DNA of 64,000 nt from positions 64,492-128,491 of the forward strand of contig WRHR01000001.1 of NCBI GenBank assembly GCA_009783145.1, written 5' to 3'. This stretch comes from Alphaproteobacteria bacterium. GTDB taxonomy: Bacteria; Pseudomonadota; Alphaproteobacteria; Rs-D84. Below are positions 7,580 through 15,605 of the stretch, in pieces. The translations under genes and the position numbers were made by a program. The notes under the pieces are model-generated. The model saw nothing but the letters and a program-made list of their open reading frames with translations, searched no databases and was not told the origin of the DNA. Each line of letters starts with the position of its first letter. The first letter of the stretch is position 1.

Positions 7580-8046
7580 AACTTCGCCCTTTTTATCATG
7601 GCAATTGCGTCTTGAAGTATTATCGCGGCCGCATGCTTGTCCAGAAGCTTGGCATGAGGATTCCTTTCGTTCGCCTCCCAGCTAGAAAATCTTTCGTCGA
7701 TCAATCCTATTGGCACCCCACTTCGCCCTTCGGGCTTCGAGGGGCAGGCCGCGACCGCTGCCGCCAATTTTTCGGCGAATTTCCGTACCGCCCGCGTAGT
7801 ATCCGAATCGGTGCCGTCCTCGTGAGTAGGCAAGCCCAAAACAATCCCCACAATTTTTTCGGAAACAATTATTTCAATAATCCTTTCCATTACAGCTTCG
7901 CTTGGCACATTTTCGCGCGGAAATGCGAAATCCCGCAGATCGTCGGACACGGCAAGCCCCATGCGTTTCGATCCCCAATCTATGCCCAAAAGGTGCCCGG
8001 CGGGGGGTATCGCAGCGATAAAATCCTTGAAATCCGTCAATATCAT
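7576..8046 (-). CDS. ruvX: Holliday junction resolvase-like RuvX (YqgF)
   Basis: RNase H-fold nuclease implicated in Holliday-junction resolution and 16S rRNA 5' processing. 156 residues. Acidic catalytic motifs: LLGIDWGSKRMGLAVSD, VLGLPTHEDGT, GLIDERFSSWEA, and the late LDKHAAAIILQDAI. The start at 8046 (MILTDF) is chosen because homology begins there; upstream codons read into a tandem-repeat element. Between AEKLAAAV and GVPIGLIDERF the protein has about 10 extra residues (AACPSKPEGRS) encoded by a copy of the GC-rich palindromic repeat at 7726-7760, an in-frame insertion. Confidence 0.9.
   Translation of the reverse strand: MILTDFKDFIAAIPPAGHLLGIDWGSKRMGLAVSDDLRDFAFPRENVPSEAVMERIIEIIVSEKIVGIVLGLPTHEDGTDSDTTRAVRKFAEKLAAAVAACPSKPEGRSGVPIGLIDERFSSWEANERNPHAKLLDKHAAAIILQDAIAMIKRAKL
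7726..7760. repeat. GC-rich palindromic element inside ruvX
   Basis: CCACTTCGCCCTTCGGGC / TTCGAGGGGCAGGCC, a diverged member of the family with copies at 8386, 17240, 43512, 45648 and 52733. In frame; adds about 10 residues at a surface-loop position of RuvX. Confidence 0.6.
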
Positions 8047-8065
8047 AGTATGATTATACGAAATT

Positions 8066-8204
8066 ATCGTGCAAGTGCAAGTGGTTCGTGCAAGTGCAGG
8101 TGAGTTAGTGCAGCAATATATGTTGTCCTTTATAATGGACAATGTTATTCATATTCTCTAAACCACCTTGCACCTGCACCTGCACTTGCACCTGCACGGC
8201 GAGC
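8066..8204. repeat. Tandem-repeat-arm element A (hexamer arms, TGTCC core)
   Basis: Left arm of GTGCAA/GTGCAG hexamers (8068-8113), centre TTGTCCTTTATAATGGACAA (8123-8142, one mismatch from a palindrome), right arm of complementary CTGCAC/TTGCAC hexamers (8166-8197). It fills the divergent region between ruvX and gatC, so it must contain or displace their promoters. It is followed by GGCGAGCAAAGCGAGCA, also found after the similar element at 35006-35076. Confidence 0.8.
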
Positions 8205-8219
8205 AAAGCGAGCATAACA

Positions 8220-8546
8220 ATGTCATTTACTAAACAACAACTTCAGAAATTCGCGCATCTTATCAGGCTGGATGTCAGCGACGAAAAGCTTAACGAAATG
8301 AAAATCGACGGAGTTATCGACTGGCTGGATAAGCTGCAAAAGATTGATACCTCGGGCGTCACGCCGATGCTGACCCCGGCCGAGCACTTGTCCGCCGGAG
8401 CCTTGGCGAAGGAGGATGCCCTGCCCCTGCGCGACGACGTGGTGACGGACGGAAACATCCGCGACGCGGTACTGGCGAACGTGCCGGACGATGCGGGCAA
8501 AACCCGCGGATACTTTTCCGTGCCGAAAGTAATTGACGAGGATTAA
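8220..8546 (+). CDS. gatC: Asp-tRNA(Asn)/Glu-tRNA(Gln) amidotransferase subunit C
   Basis: Small chaperone-like subunit that stabilises GatA and the GatAB interface. 108 residues; typical helical start (LQKFAHLIRLDVSDEKLNEM), then TSGVTPMLTP and the C-terminal GYFSVPKVIDED. The start at 8220 is where homology begins; upstream codons lie in the hexamer element and would give a Cys-Thr repeat peptide. About ten residues around LSAGALAKE look inserted compared with ordinary GatC and coincide with the palindromic repeat at 8386-8420. gatA follows one base after the stop. Confidence 0.88.
   Translation: MSFTKQQLQKFAHLIRLDVSDEKLNEMKIDGVIDWLDKLQKIDTSGVTPMLTPAEHLSAGALAKEDALPLRDDVVTDGNIRDAVLANVPDDAGKTRGYFSVPKVIDED
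8386..8420. repeat. GC-rich palindromic element inside gatC
   Basis: TGTCCGCCGGAGCCTTGG / CGAAGGAGGA, close to the intergenic copy at 45648. In-frame insertion adding roughly LSAGALAKE to GatC. Confidence 0.65.
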
Positions 8547-8547
8547 A

Positions 8548-10020
8548 ATGATTGATTTAACATTAACCCAAGCTCTAAAAAAACTCCAAAGCCGTGAAAT
8601 CTCCGCGACAGAGCTTACGCGCGCTTATCTGGACCGGATTGAAAAATTCGGGAAAGAATTAAATTGCTATATCACCGTCACGCCCGAACGCGCTTTGGCG
8701 GACGCCGCGGAAAGCGACCGGCGCTATGCGAACGGCACTGCGCGGCCGCTGGAAGGAATTCCTTTGGGGATGAAAGATTTGTTCTCGACCAAGGGAATCC
8801 GCACGACTGCGGCCAGCCGCATATTGGAAAACTTTATTCCCGAATACGAATCAACAGTATCGCAGAAACTGGCCGACGCAGGATGCGTATTATTGGGCAA
8901 ATTAAACTTGGACGAGTTCGCAATGGGTTCCACCGGCACGACCAGCTACTTCGGCCCGGCGATAAGCCCATGGAAATTGTCAGAAAAATTAACCCCCGGC
9001 GGCAGCAGCAGCGGCCCGACCTCTGCGGTCGCATCCGGATTGGCGCTGATCGCGACCGGAACTGATACAGGCGGGAGCATCAGATTCCCGGCGGCAATTA
9101 CGGGTCTTGTCGGAATGAAGCCTACCTATGGATTGTGCTCGCGCTGGGGCTGCGTTGCGTTCGCCAGCAGCTTGGATCATCCCGGCCCGATTGCGCGGAC
9201 AGTGGATGATGCAGCATTGATGCTGTCGGTGATGGCGGGACATGATCCGAAAGAAAGCACCAGCGCATCGCAGGCGGACGAGATTGCGGCCTCATTAAAG
9301 GCTCCTTTGACCCCGTTGCCGTTAAAAGGTTTGAAGATTGGCGTTGTAAAAGAATTCAATGATGTAGAGATTTGCGAAGATATGAAATCTCTGTGGATGG
9401 ATCGTATAAAGGACTTGAAAGATTCGGGCGCGGAAATTATCGAGGTTTCAATTCCGAATATCATCGACGGGCTTGCAGTGTATTATGTCATAGGTCCGGC
9501 CGAGGCATCCAGCAACCTTGCGCGATACGACGGAATGAGATACGGCCTGCGCGTCCCGGGCAAGGACCTGGTCGATACTTACAAGAAAACGCGCACGGCA
9601 GGATTTGGCGAAGAAGTCCAGCGTCGCATAATCGTTGGTACAGCGGTGCTGTCTTCCGAATCGTACGAAGTCTATTTTATGCAGGCCGCAAAGGTGCGGC
9701 GCATGATAGCGGACAGCTTTGACGCGGCGTTCGGGCAATGCGACCTTATGCTGTGCCCGGTCAGCGCGGGCCCGGCATTTCCGGTGGCGAATAAACTGAC
9801 GCCATTGGAAGATTATGCTTTGGATTTATTTACTGGGGCGATGAACTTGACCGGCTTGCCCGCGTGCGCCGTGCCTGCGGGACTGACCAAGGATGGCCTG
9901 CCCTTGGGCGTGCAAGTCGTGGGGCGCAAGTTCGACGACCTGCGCGTGCTGCAACTTGCAAAGCATCTGGAAACATTTACCGCGCTGGATAACAGACCGA
10001 CAACAGTTATGGGGGAATAA
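8548..10020 (+). CDS. gatA: Asp-tRNA(Asn)/Glu-tRNA(Gln) amidotransferase subunit A
   Basis: Amidase subunit that releases ammonia from glutamine or asparagine for transamidation of Glu-tRNA(Gln)/Asp-tRNA(Asn). 490 residues, full length. The amidase-signature catalytic triad Ser-cisSer-Lys is visible: Lys in IPLGMKDLFSTKG, the cis-Ser in TPGGSSSGPTSAVASG, and the nucleophile in TGTDTGGSIRFPA. The C-terminus GLPLGVQVVGRKFDD is typical. The start at 8548 is chosen over 8533 because it fits the GAGG ribosome site and family start (MIDLTLTQALKKL). No glnS is seen in the window and gltX is present at 50574, consistent with indirect Gln-tRNA formation (inference). Confidence 0.95.
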   Translation: MIDLTLTQALKKLQSREISATELTRAYLDRIEKFGKELNCYITVTPERALADAAESDRRYANGTARPLEGIPLGMKDLFSTKGIRTTAASRILENFIPEYESTVSQKLADAGCVLLGKLNLDEFAMGSTGTTSYFGPAISPWKLSEKLTPGGSSSGPTSAVASGLALIATGTDTGGSIRFPAAITGLVGMKPTYGLCSRWGCVAFASSLDHPGPIARTVDDAALMLSVMAGHDPKESTSASQADEIAASLKAPLTPLPLKGLKIGVVKEFNDVEICEDMKSLWMDRIKDLKDSGAEIIEVSIPNIIDGLAVYYVIGPAEASSNLARYDGMRYGLRVPGKDLVDTYKKTRTAGFGEEVQRRIIVGTAVLSSESYEVYFMQAAKVRRMIADSFDAAFGQCDLMLCPVSAGPAFPVANKLTPLEDYALDLFTGAMNLTGLPACAVPAGLTKDGLPLGVQVVGRKFDDLRVLQLAKHLETFTALDNRPTTVMGE

Positions 10021-10021
10021 G

Positions 10022-10648
10022 ATGAGAACCGCAATAATCGTTCATGGTATTGTCGACAACCGCGAAGAGTACGAAAAAGAACACAAAATGGGCTATGTGC
10101 CGGAATCCCATGCGCATTGGTTTCCTTGGCTTGCCGGACAGCTTACAGTTAATCGCGATATTTTGACCCAGTGTGTTGAAATGCCTCATCCGTACAAGAC
10201 GGACATGAAGTACGACGAATGGGCCCAGACTTTTGAAAACTTTAAAATCAATAATGACACTATTTTAATCGGGCATTCCGCAGGCTGCGGATTCTTGCTG
10301 AAATATCTGGCAACACATCCTGAAATGCGCGCGGGACAGTTGATACTGGTCGCGCCGTTTGTTGATCCGGATAATACGACTAATAATTTTATGAAGGACT
10401 GGGACAGCGACCCCGGTTTGCCCAAGCGCATCGGCGCGGCGCCGGGCGGGCTTGACAAAACGGCGGGGGGGGTAGAAATCCTTTACTCGACGGATGACAT
10501 GTCCACAATAACAGAATCTGTGCGACAGGTTCGCGAAAAATACGGATTCGAGCCAAATGTACGATTTCATGAATTCACCGACAAGGACCATTTTTGCTTT
10601 TCCGACATCGGCCCCGAATTCCCGGAATTGCTGGAGATAATAAAATGA
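10022..10648 (+). CDS. Small alpha/beta hydrolase (RBBP9/YdeN-like)
   Basis: 208 residues, serine-hydrolase fold; substrate unknown. N-terminal strand TAIIVHGIVDN gives the oxyanion region, GHSAGCG (about residue 86) carries the nucleophile, ILYSTDD the likely acid and DKDHF the catalytic His. It starts two bases after the gatA stop with a GGGGG-like ribosome site and ends overlapping the Nudix gene (ATGA), so it is co-translated within the gatCAB operon. Its place between GatA and GatB is not explained by any known role of these hydrolases. Confidence 0.8.
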   Translation: MRTAIIVHGIVDNREEYEKEHKMGYVPESHAHWFPWLAGQLTVNRDILTQCVEMPHPYKTDMKYDEWAQTFENFKINNDTILIGHSAGCGFLLKYLATHPEMRAGQLILVAPFVDPDNTTNNFMKDWDSDPGLPKRIGAAPGGLDKTAGGVEILYSTDDMSTITESVRQVREKYGFEPNVRFHEFTDKDHFCFSDIGPEFPELLEIIK

Positions 10649-11280
10649 CAGAAATGCTTGATGTTTATGATGCGAATAGAAAACTGCTTGGCACGGCGGA
10701 CAGGAACGTAGTTCATGCGACTGGCCTGTGGCACAAGACCGTTCACTGCTGGCTGGTCTGGCAAGGCAAGATGCTGTTTCAGCGTCGCGCGCGCGCGCTT
10801 GATAACAACCCGGGAAAGCTTTACACCACGGCCAGCGGGCATGTCAGCGCGGGCGAAAGTCTGGAAGACGCTTTCCGGCGCGAAGTCGCCCAAGAAATCG
10901 GCCTCAAGCCGGACAGCGAAAAAGCCTCGGCTCCGCATCACTTGCATGAAACGGTTTGGATTGCTGATATTACGAAAACCGACGGCAAGCTATTCTGCGA
11001 CCGGGTGTTCGCGAATGTCTATTACGCCGTATATAGCGGCGAATTGTCGGATTTTAAATTCACCGACGGCGAGGTCGACGGCATAGTCGCGATAGACTTG
11101 GAAAAATTTATCGAGTTTTCGCATAGCCCGCGCGGGCAAATATCGGCGCTGGAATTCGACGGGGCCCAGATACGCGAAATTACCCTCGGCGAAAATGAGT
11201 TCGTCATCAACGCGGGCGAAGACATCTATAACAAATACGGCCAAAAGGCCGAGCAGATATTGATGGGGTTGGCGCAATGA
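10645..11280 (+). CDS. Nudix hydrolase (YfcD/IPP-isomerase-like)
   Basis: 211 residues. The N-terminus LDVYDANRKLLGTADRNVVH and GLWHKTVHCWLVW match the COG1443 type that resembles isopentenyl-diphosphate isomerase. Nudix box GHVSAGESLEDAFRREVAQE-IGL fits GX5EX7REUXEEXGU except that the first Glu of the EE pair is Gln, so metal binding may differ. The start at 10645 overlaps the upstream stop (ATGA), and the gene's own stop overlaps the next start the same way. Substrate not deducible. Confidence 0.82.
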   Translation: MTEMLDVYDANRKLLGTADRNVVHATGLWHKTVHCWLVWQGKMLFQRRARALDNNPGKLYTTASGHVSAGESLEDAFRREVAQEIGLKPDSEKASAPHHLHETVWIADITKTDGKLFCDRVFANVYYAVYSGELSDFKFTDGEVDGIVAIDLEKFIEFSHSPRGQISALEFDGAQIREITLGENEFVINAGEDIYNKYGQKAEQILMGLAQ

Positions 11281-11915
11281 CCGATAAAAAACCATTACTC
11301 GTTTGGTTCTGCGGATTTTGTTACGACCACACGCGGGATACAAAATTTAGAACAGAATTAGTCAATGCCTTGGACGTGCATCTGCTGAACGTCGACGCGC
11401 CGCATCCGGGCGAGCGGCCGCGCGGCGGATTCATGTGGCACTCTATACCGACAGACCACAAGGCGACTTTGGAGGCTATCAAGAAAGCGCTTCCCCAGTT
11501 GAAAGTATCCGCAAAGCATATAATTACTCAGGTTGAAAAAGAACTGGCGCGGCTGGGGCTGCGGTGGTCCGACGTTATTCTTGCGGGACATTCCCAAGGC
11601 GCCGACCAAGCGGCGCGCATAGCGCTGCAGCATCAGCCGGTCAAATGCGTGATCTCGCTATGCGGCGAAGACCCGGCATACTTGATCCAGCGGGATATAA
11701 AATTTAAAAGCACGCCGATCATCTGGGTTGCGGGTATCGGCGATACCATCCTGCCGAAAGAATACGCCGACTGTTGGAAAGTCTATAAGGCGGCGGGCGT
11801 GCCGGTTGCATATCTTGAAACCGAGTGCCGCGTGAACGGGCACGACTATCCGTACGAAAGCATCATTCCGGAAATAGTGAAGAAATTCGAAGAAATAAAG
11901 GCAAAGGCAAAATGA
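11277..11915 (+). CDS. Alpha/beta hydrolase (LYPLA/carboxylesterase-like)
   Basis: 212 residues. The fold starts with PLLVWFCGFCYDH; GHSQGADQAARIAL (about 103-116) holds the nucleophilic Ser, GIGDTILPKEYAD the acid, and NGHDYPYES the His, an order matching acyl-protein thioesterase/carboxylesterase relatives. Not related closely to the other hydrolase two genes upstream. Start and stop both overlap neighbours by ATGA, placing it firmly in the gatC-A-x-y-z-B operon. Confidence 0.78.
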   Translation: MTDKKPLLVWFCGFCYDHTRDTKFRTELVNALDVHLLNVDAPHPGERPRGGFMWHSIPTDHKATLEAIKKALPQLKVSAKHIITQVEKELARLGLRWSDVILAGHSQGADQAARIALQHQPVKCVISLCGEDPAYLIQRDIKFKSTPIIWVAGIGDTILPKEYADCWKVYKAAGVPVAYLETECRVNGHDYPYESIIPEIVKKFEEIKAKAK

Positions 11916-13390
11916 CATACACAATAAAAGGCAAGACGGGGGATTGGGAGTTAGTGATTGGGTTGGAGACTCATATAGAGGTCCTGTCGCACAGCAAATT
12001 GTTCAGCGGCGCATCGGCTGATTATAATCCGGGGGTAGCCGCTAATACTCAGGTCTCGATGATTGATGCCGCTATGCCGGGAATGCTGCCCGTTCTAAAT
12101 GCTGAGTGCGTGAATCAGGCGATTCGGTTTGGGCTGGCCATAAATGCGGAAATCTCGCGTACCTCAAAGTTCGCGCGCAAGCAGTACTTTTATCCCGACT
12201 TGCCCCAGGGTTATCAGATTTCTCAACCCGCCGAAGAACCGCCCGTGGTAGGGCGCGGTTGGATTGAAATCATATCGGATGACGGCGCGCCGAAAAAGAT
12301 TTTAATTGAACGCGCGCATATGGAGCAAGACGCCGGAAAAAGTTTTCATGACAAGCATCCCTCGAAAACTTTCGTTGATCTGAATCGCTCGGGCGTTATG
12401 TTATTGGAAATCGTTACATTTTTAGATATTAAAAATCCGGAGAATAATGGGTATATTACCAGCCCTGATGAAGCGGAAAGATACTTGCGCCAAATCCGCG
12501 AAATCGCCCGCGCAACCGGTGTCAGCAACGCGAATATGGAAGAAGGCAGTATGCGCTGCGACGTAAATGTGTCTGTGCGCAAGGTCGGCGAGACAAAATT
12601 CCGCACGCGCACTGAAACAAAAAATATGGTGTCGTTCAAGTTCATAAAAACCGCAATCGAATATGAAGCACGCCGGCAAATCGAAATATACGAATCGGGC
12701 GGAGAGGTCTCGCAAGATACTATGCGCTATAATCAAGACTCCGGCACGACCAGCGTGATGCGCAGTAAGGAAGACGCTTTGGACTATCGGTATTTTCCGG
12801 ATCCAGATTTGCTGCCGCTGATTATCACAGACGAACAGATTGAAAAAATCCGAAGCGAAATGCCGGAATTGCCCGCCGCGCGCCGCGCGCGATATATGGG
12901 CGATCTGGGGCTCTCTGAATACGACGCCGGACGTCTGACCGAATCGGTGGAAATTTCCAAGTGGTTTGAATCTGCGATGGGAGATAAGCCTGCCCGCGCA
13001 AAATCGGTTGCCAACTGGATGATTTCGGAATTGTTCGCTCACCCTGAGTTTGAAATGAAGCCCGCGGACTTGGCCGAACTGGTCGATATGATTGCGGCCG
13101 GCGAAATCAGCGGCAAGATAGCAAAAGATATTTTCATAAAAATGCTGGACGGAGAATCCGGCGCCCCGCGCGAGATTGCCGAACGCCATGGATTAAAGCA
13201 AGTTAATGACACCAGCGCGATTGAAAAAGCGGTTGCGGAAGTTTTGGCTGCGAACGCGGCACAAGTCGCAGAGTATAAATCGGGCAAAGTTGGACTCATG
13301 GGATTTTTTGTCGGCGCGGTTATGAAAGCCACAAACGGCAAAGCCAACCCCGCCGCGGTGAATGAGATTTTGAGAGAGAAGCTAAACTAA
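11912..13390 (+). CDS. gatB: Asp-tRNA(Asn)/Glu-tRNA(Gln) amidotransferase subunit B
   Basis: Kinase/tRNA-binding subunit that activates the mischarged aminoacyl group with ATP. 492 residues, full length. Signature LVIGLETHIEVLSHSKLFSG at the N-terminus, FYPDLPQGYQISQ, cradle motif MEQDAGKS, LNRSGVMLLEIVT, MRCDVNVSVR, RTETKNMVSFKFI, and a C-terminal helical YqeY-type tail ending NPAAVNEILREKLN. The start at 11912 overlaps the stop of the hydrolase. It is the last gene of the operon; the next gene begins 12 bases later with its own ribosome site. Confidence 0.95.
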   Translation: MTYTIKGKTGDWELVIGLETHIEVLSHSKLFSGASADYNPGVAANTQVSMIDAAMPGMLPVLNAECVNQAIRFGLAINAEISRTSKFARKQYFYPDLPQGYQISQPAEEPPVVGRGWIEIISDDGAPKKILIERAHMEQDAGKSFHDKHPSKTFVDLNRSGVMLLEIVTFLDIKNPENNGYITSPDEAERYLRQIREIARATGVSNANMEEGSMRCDVNVSVRKVGETKFRTRTETKNMVSFKFIKTAIEYEARRQIEIYESGGEVSQDTMRYNQDSGTTSVMRSKEDALDYRYFPDPDLLPLIITDEQIEKIRSEMPELPAARRARYMGDLGLSEYDAGRLTESVEISKWFESAMGDKPARAKSVANWMISELFAHPEFEMKPADLAELVDMIAAGEISGKIAKDIFIKMLDGESGAPREIAERHGLKQVNDTSAIEKAVAEVLAANAAQVAEYKSGKVGLMGFFVGAVMKATNGKANPAAVNEILREKLN

Positions 13391-13402
13391 AAGGAAAAGG
13401 CT

Positions 13403-13678
13403 ATGTCCAGTTTTCGTATATTAAACGTGACCCGCACATTTGAAATGAACAATCCCGGCGCGGGACGTCATGGCGGACCCGATCCGGAATATCCCCTTAA
13501 TCAAATCCATTGCACCGATTACGCGGATGAATTCCCATATGATCACCGAGGGAGGTCTTCGACTGCAAATGCGGCTTCATTTGATAAAGCCGAAATATTA
13601 GGTTATTTTAACATTGAAGCCAAAGGTGATGATTTCTTTACTCTCACCCGCCAAAACAGTAAAAAACATCAAATGTAA
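13403..13678 (+). CDS. Hypothetical small protein
   Basis: 91 residues, not recognised. Polar, rich in Asp/His/Asn/Tyr, no signal peptide or membrane segment; AGRHGGPDPEYPLN and CTDYADEFPYDHRGR may be disordered. A clear ribosome site AAAAGGAAAAGGCT precedes the ATG. Follows gatB closely, with another hypothetical and miaB downstream on the same strand. Confidence 0.55.
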   Translation: MSSFRILNVTRTFEMNNPGAGRHGGPDPEYPLNQIHCTDYADEFPYDHRGRSSTANAASFDKAEILGYFNIEAKGDDFFTLTRQNSKKHQM

Positions 13679-13730
13679 ACTTACTTAACCGGGGGGACAA
13701 GCGGGAGAAACTAAAACAAAAGGAATCAAA

Positions 13731-14267
13731 ATGAGCGAACAAGATAAAGCCAATAGAGCGTTTGAATATCAATTCGGATCGGAGACATATAACAGAACCC
13801 GTCGGCAAAATTCAATGTCTTGCAATGATTTTTCTAATCCGCATGCAATTCCGCCTGCGCGTTTCTCTGAGACTCTGACAGAGCTTCTTAATTGTGACCC
13901 TGAAAACCACTCTCGTCCGGAAGACCCGGTAAATCAACAGATTGACAGTCGCCATCAGCGTGCCGAAGAACAAATTAAACGCAAGCGGAAAGAATTGGCT
14001 GCTGATCCAAATGTCCCAGAAATAGAAGTTACATTCGATAAGGATTTGGAAATTCATATTAAAAAAGAGGAAAGCAAAGCGAAACTGAGCCCTGAAATAT
14101 TCAACTATGAATTATATGTTAGCTCATGGAATTCCATTACCGGTCAGAGTTTCTATACGGTCAAAATCCCGACAGAAGCGGAAGCCTTAGCAGACACGCA
14201 CGAGAATGCCAAAGAAACAACCGGCAAGAAAAGACGCAAAGTTACCGCCAAGACGCAGAATAAGTAA
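13731..14267 (+). CDS. Hypothetical protein with charged helix
   Basis: 178 residues, not recognised. The N-terminal half is polar and probably disordered, the middle a charged helix (HQRAEEQIKRKRKELAAD), then a short alpha/beta stretch (EIEVTFDKDLEIHIKKEE, NYELYVSSWNSITGQSFYTV) and a Lys/Thr-rich basic tail (TTGKKRRKVTAKTQNK). Ribosome site AAAAGGAATCAAA before the ATG. The stop TAA is directly followed by the miaB ATG, so the two are probably co-translated. Confidence 0.6.
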   Translation: MSEQDKANRAFEYQFGSETYNRTRRQNSMSCNDFSNPHAIPPARFSETLTELLNCDPENHSRPEDPVNQQIDSRHQRAEEQIKRKRKELAADPNVPEIEVTFDKDLEIHIKKEESKAKLSPEIFNYELYVSSWNSITGQSFYTVKIPTEAEALADTHENAKETTGKKRRKVTAKTQNK

Positions 14268-15605
14268 ATGCGGAATTTTTATATCAAAACTTTCGGCTGT
14301 CAAATGAATGTCTATGACGGGCAGCGAATAGAGTCTATGCTGCGCGGGCGCGGAATGATGCCGGTAGCGGACATCGCCTTGGCGGATCTGATTGTTCTGA
14401 ACACCTGCGCCGTCCGCGAGAAAGCATCCAACAAGGTCTTCAGCGAGCTGGGCCGCATCCGCGATCGGAAAAAACCGGACGCCCTGTTCGGCATAGTCGG
14501 CTGCGTCGCGCGCGAGGAAGGCGCGAACGCTTTCCGCAGAATGAAGGAATTGAACTTTGTCCTGGGACCGCAATCGTACCATAAGCTGCCCGAAATTCTG
14601 GATAATCCCGACGCCAGGTTGCTGAACGTGGACCTGTCGGGCTTGGAAAAGTTCGACGCCCTGCCCCCTATGAACGACTCGCCGGCGGTCGCTTACATCC
14701 CCATCCAGGAAGGCTGCGACCATTGCTGCACCTATTGCATAGTGCCATATACCCGCGGGCGGGAATTATCGCGCGACACGGGCGACGTGATGCGCGATGT
14801 CCGCGCGGCGGCCGAATCGGGCGCAGTCGAAATCTGCTTTCTTGGCCAGAATGTAAACGGGTATAAAAACTCTCTTGCCGCCCTTATAACGGAGACCGCA
14901 AAACTCGAATCGGTAAAACGAATCAGATTCACCAGCAGTTATCCCACCGAAATGACTGACGATTTAATCGCGCTGTTCGGAACAGAGCCCAAGCTTCTGC
15001 CGTTTTTAAATATGCCTATACAAAGCGGCAGCCCTGATGTATTGACAAGAATGAACCGTCCGTACGGCTTGGGTCTATATATAGGTATCGTGGAAAAACT
15101 GCGGGCTATGCGTCCTGATATTCAAATCTCGTCCGATTTTATAGTCGGCTTCCCTGGGGAAACTGACGAGGATTTTGAAATGACTTGCGATATCGCGCGC
15201 CGAATCGGATATATAAATTCTTATTCGTTCAAATATTCGCCGCGCCCGCATACTGCCGCCGCGCTGATGAAAGACCAGATTCCGGAAAACATAAAAAAGC
15301 AGCGCTTGAAAATCCTGGACGACATCCTGACCGAGAACAACCGCGCGTTTAACGAAAGCTGTGTCGGTCTAACCCTGCCCTGTCTGGTCGAAGGGCCCGA
15401 CAAGACCGGCAAACATCTGCTTGCGCGCACGCCATGGATGCAGCAGGTTATTGTTTCGCCTTCGGCGAAACAAAGAGTAGAAGAGTATAAGAGTAAAAGA
15501 GTAGAACACAAAACTATACTCTCCTACTCTCCTACTCTCTTACTCTCTATTCGCATCACCAATGCGAATAAATGCTCCCTTCGCGGGGAGATTGTTAAAA
15601 GTTAA
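14268..15605 (+). CDS. miaB: tRNA-2-methylthio-N6-dimethylallyladenosine synthase MiaB
   Basis: Radical-SAM methylthiotransferase that adds the 2-methylthio group to i6A37 of tRNAs reading UNN codons. 445 residues. N-terminal UPF0004 domain with cluster Cys in TFGCQMNVYDGQR, LNTCAVREKA and IVGCVAREEG; radical SAM Cx3Cx2C in GCDHCCTYCIVPYTRGRE; DFIVGFPGETDEDF further on. The C-terminal TRAM domain is interrupted near residues 400-430 by residues encoded by an octamer-repeat element bounded by perfect palindromes (15451-15570), yet the frame stays open to GEIVKS. Whether TRAM function survives is unknown. The 3' end overlaps the convergent autotransporter gene by 11 bases. Confidence 0.92.
   Translation: MRNFYIKTFGCQMNVYDGQRIESMLRGRGMMPVADIALADLIVLNTCAVREKASNKVFSELGRIRDRKKPDALFGIVGCVAREEGANAFRRMKELNFVLGPQSYHKLPEILDNPDARLLNVDLSGLEKFDALPPMNDSPAVAYIPIQEGCDHCCTYCIVPYTRGRELSRDTGDVMRDVRAAAESGAVEICFLGQNVNGYKNSLAALITETAKLESVKRIRFTSSYPTEMTDDLIALFGTEPKLLPFLNMPIQSGSPDVLTRMNRPYGLGLYIGIVEKLRAMRPDIQISSDFIVGFPGETDEDFEMTCDIARRIGYINSYSFKYSPRPHTAAALMKDQIPENIKKQRLKILDDILTENNRAFNESCVGLTLPCLVEGPDKTGKHLLARTPWMQQVIVSPSAKQRVEEYKSKRVEHKTILSYSPTLLLSIRITNANKCSLRGEIVKS
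15451..15570. repeat. Tandem-repeat-arm element B (octamer arms) inside miaB
   Basis: Symmetrical: palindrome TTGTTTCGCC-TTC-GGCGAAACAA (15451-15473); octamers GAGTAGAA/GAGTATAA (15474-15503); short centre; complementary octamers TACTCTCC/TACTCTCT (15517-15547); palindrome TATTCGCAT-CACCA-ATGCGAATA (15548-15570). All read in frame in MiaB. Confidence 0.8.

Noticed and set aside
8123-8142. The TGTCCATTATAATGGACA core as a bidirectional promoter (contains TATAAT on both strands)
   Set aside because: No -35-like hexamer at 16-18 nt in the copies checked, although two copies lie upstream of genes; left open but not claimed.
10645-11915. Frameshifts between the short genes inside the gat operon
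   Set aside because: Each junction is an ATGA or stop-start overlap with complete domains on both sides, so these are separate coupled genes.
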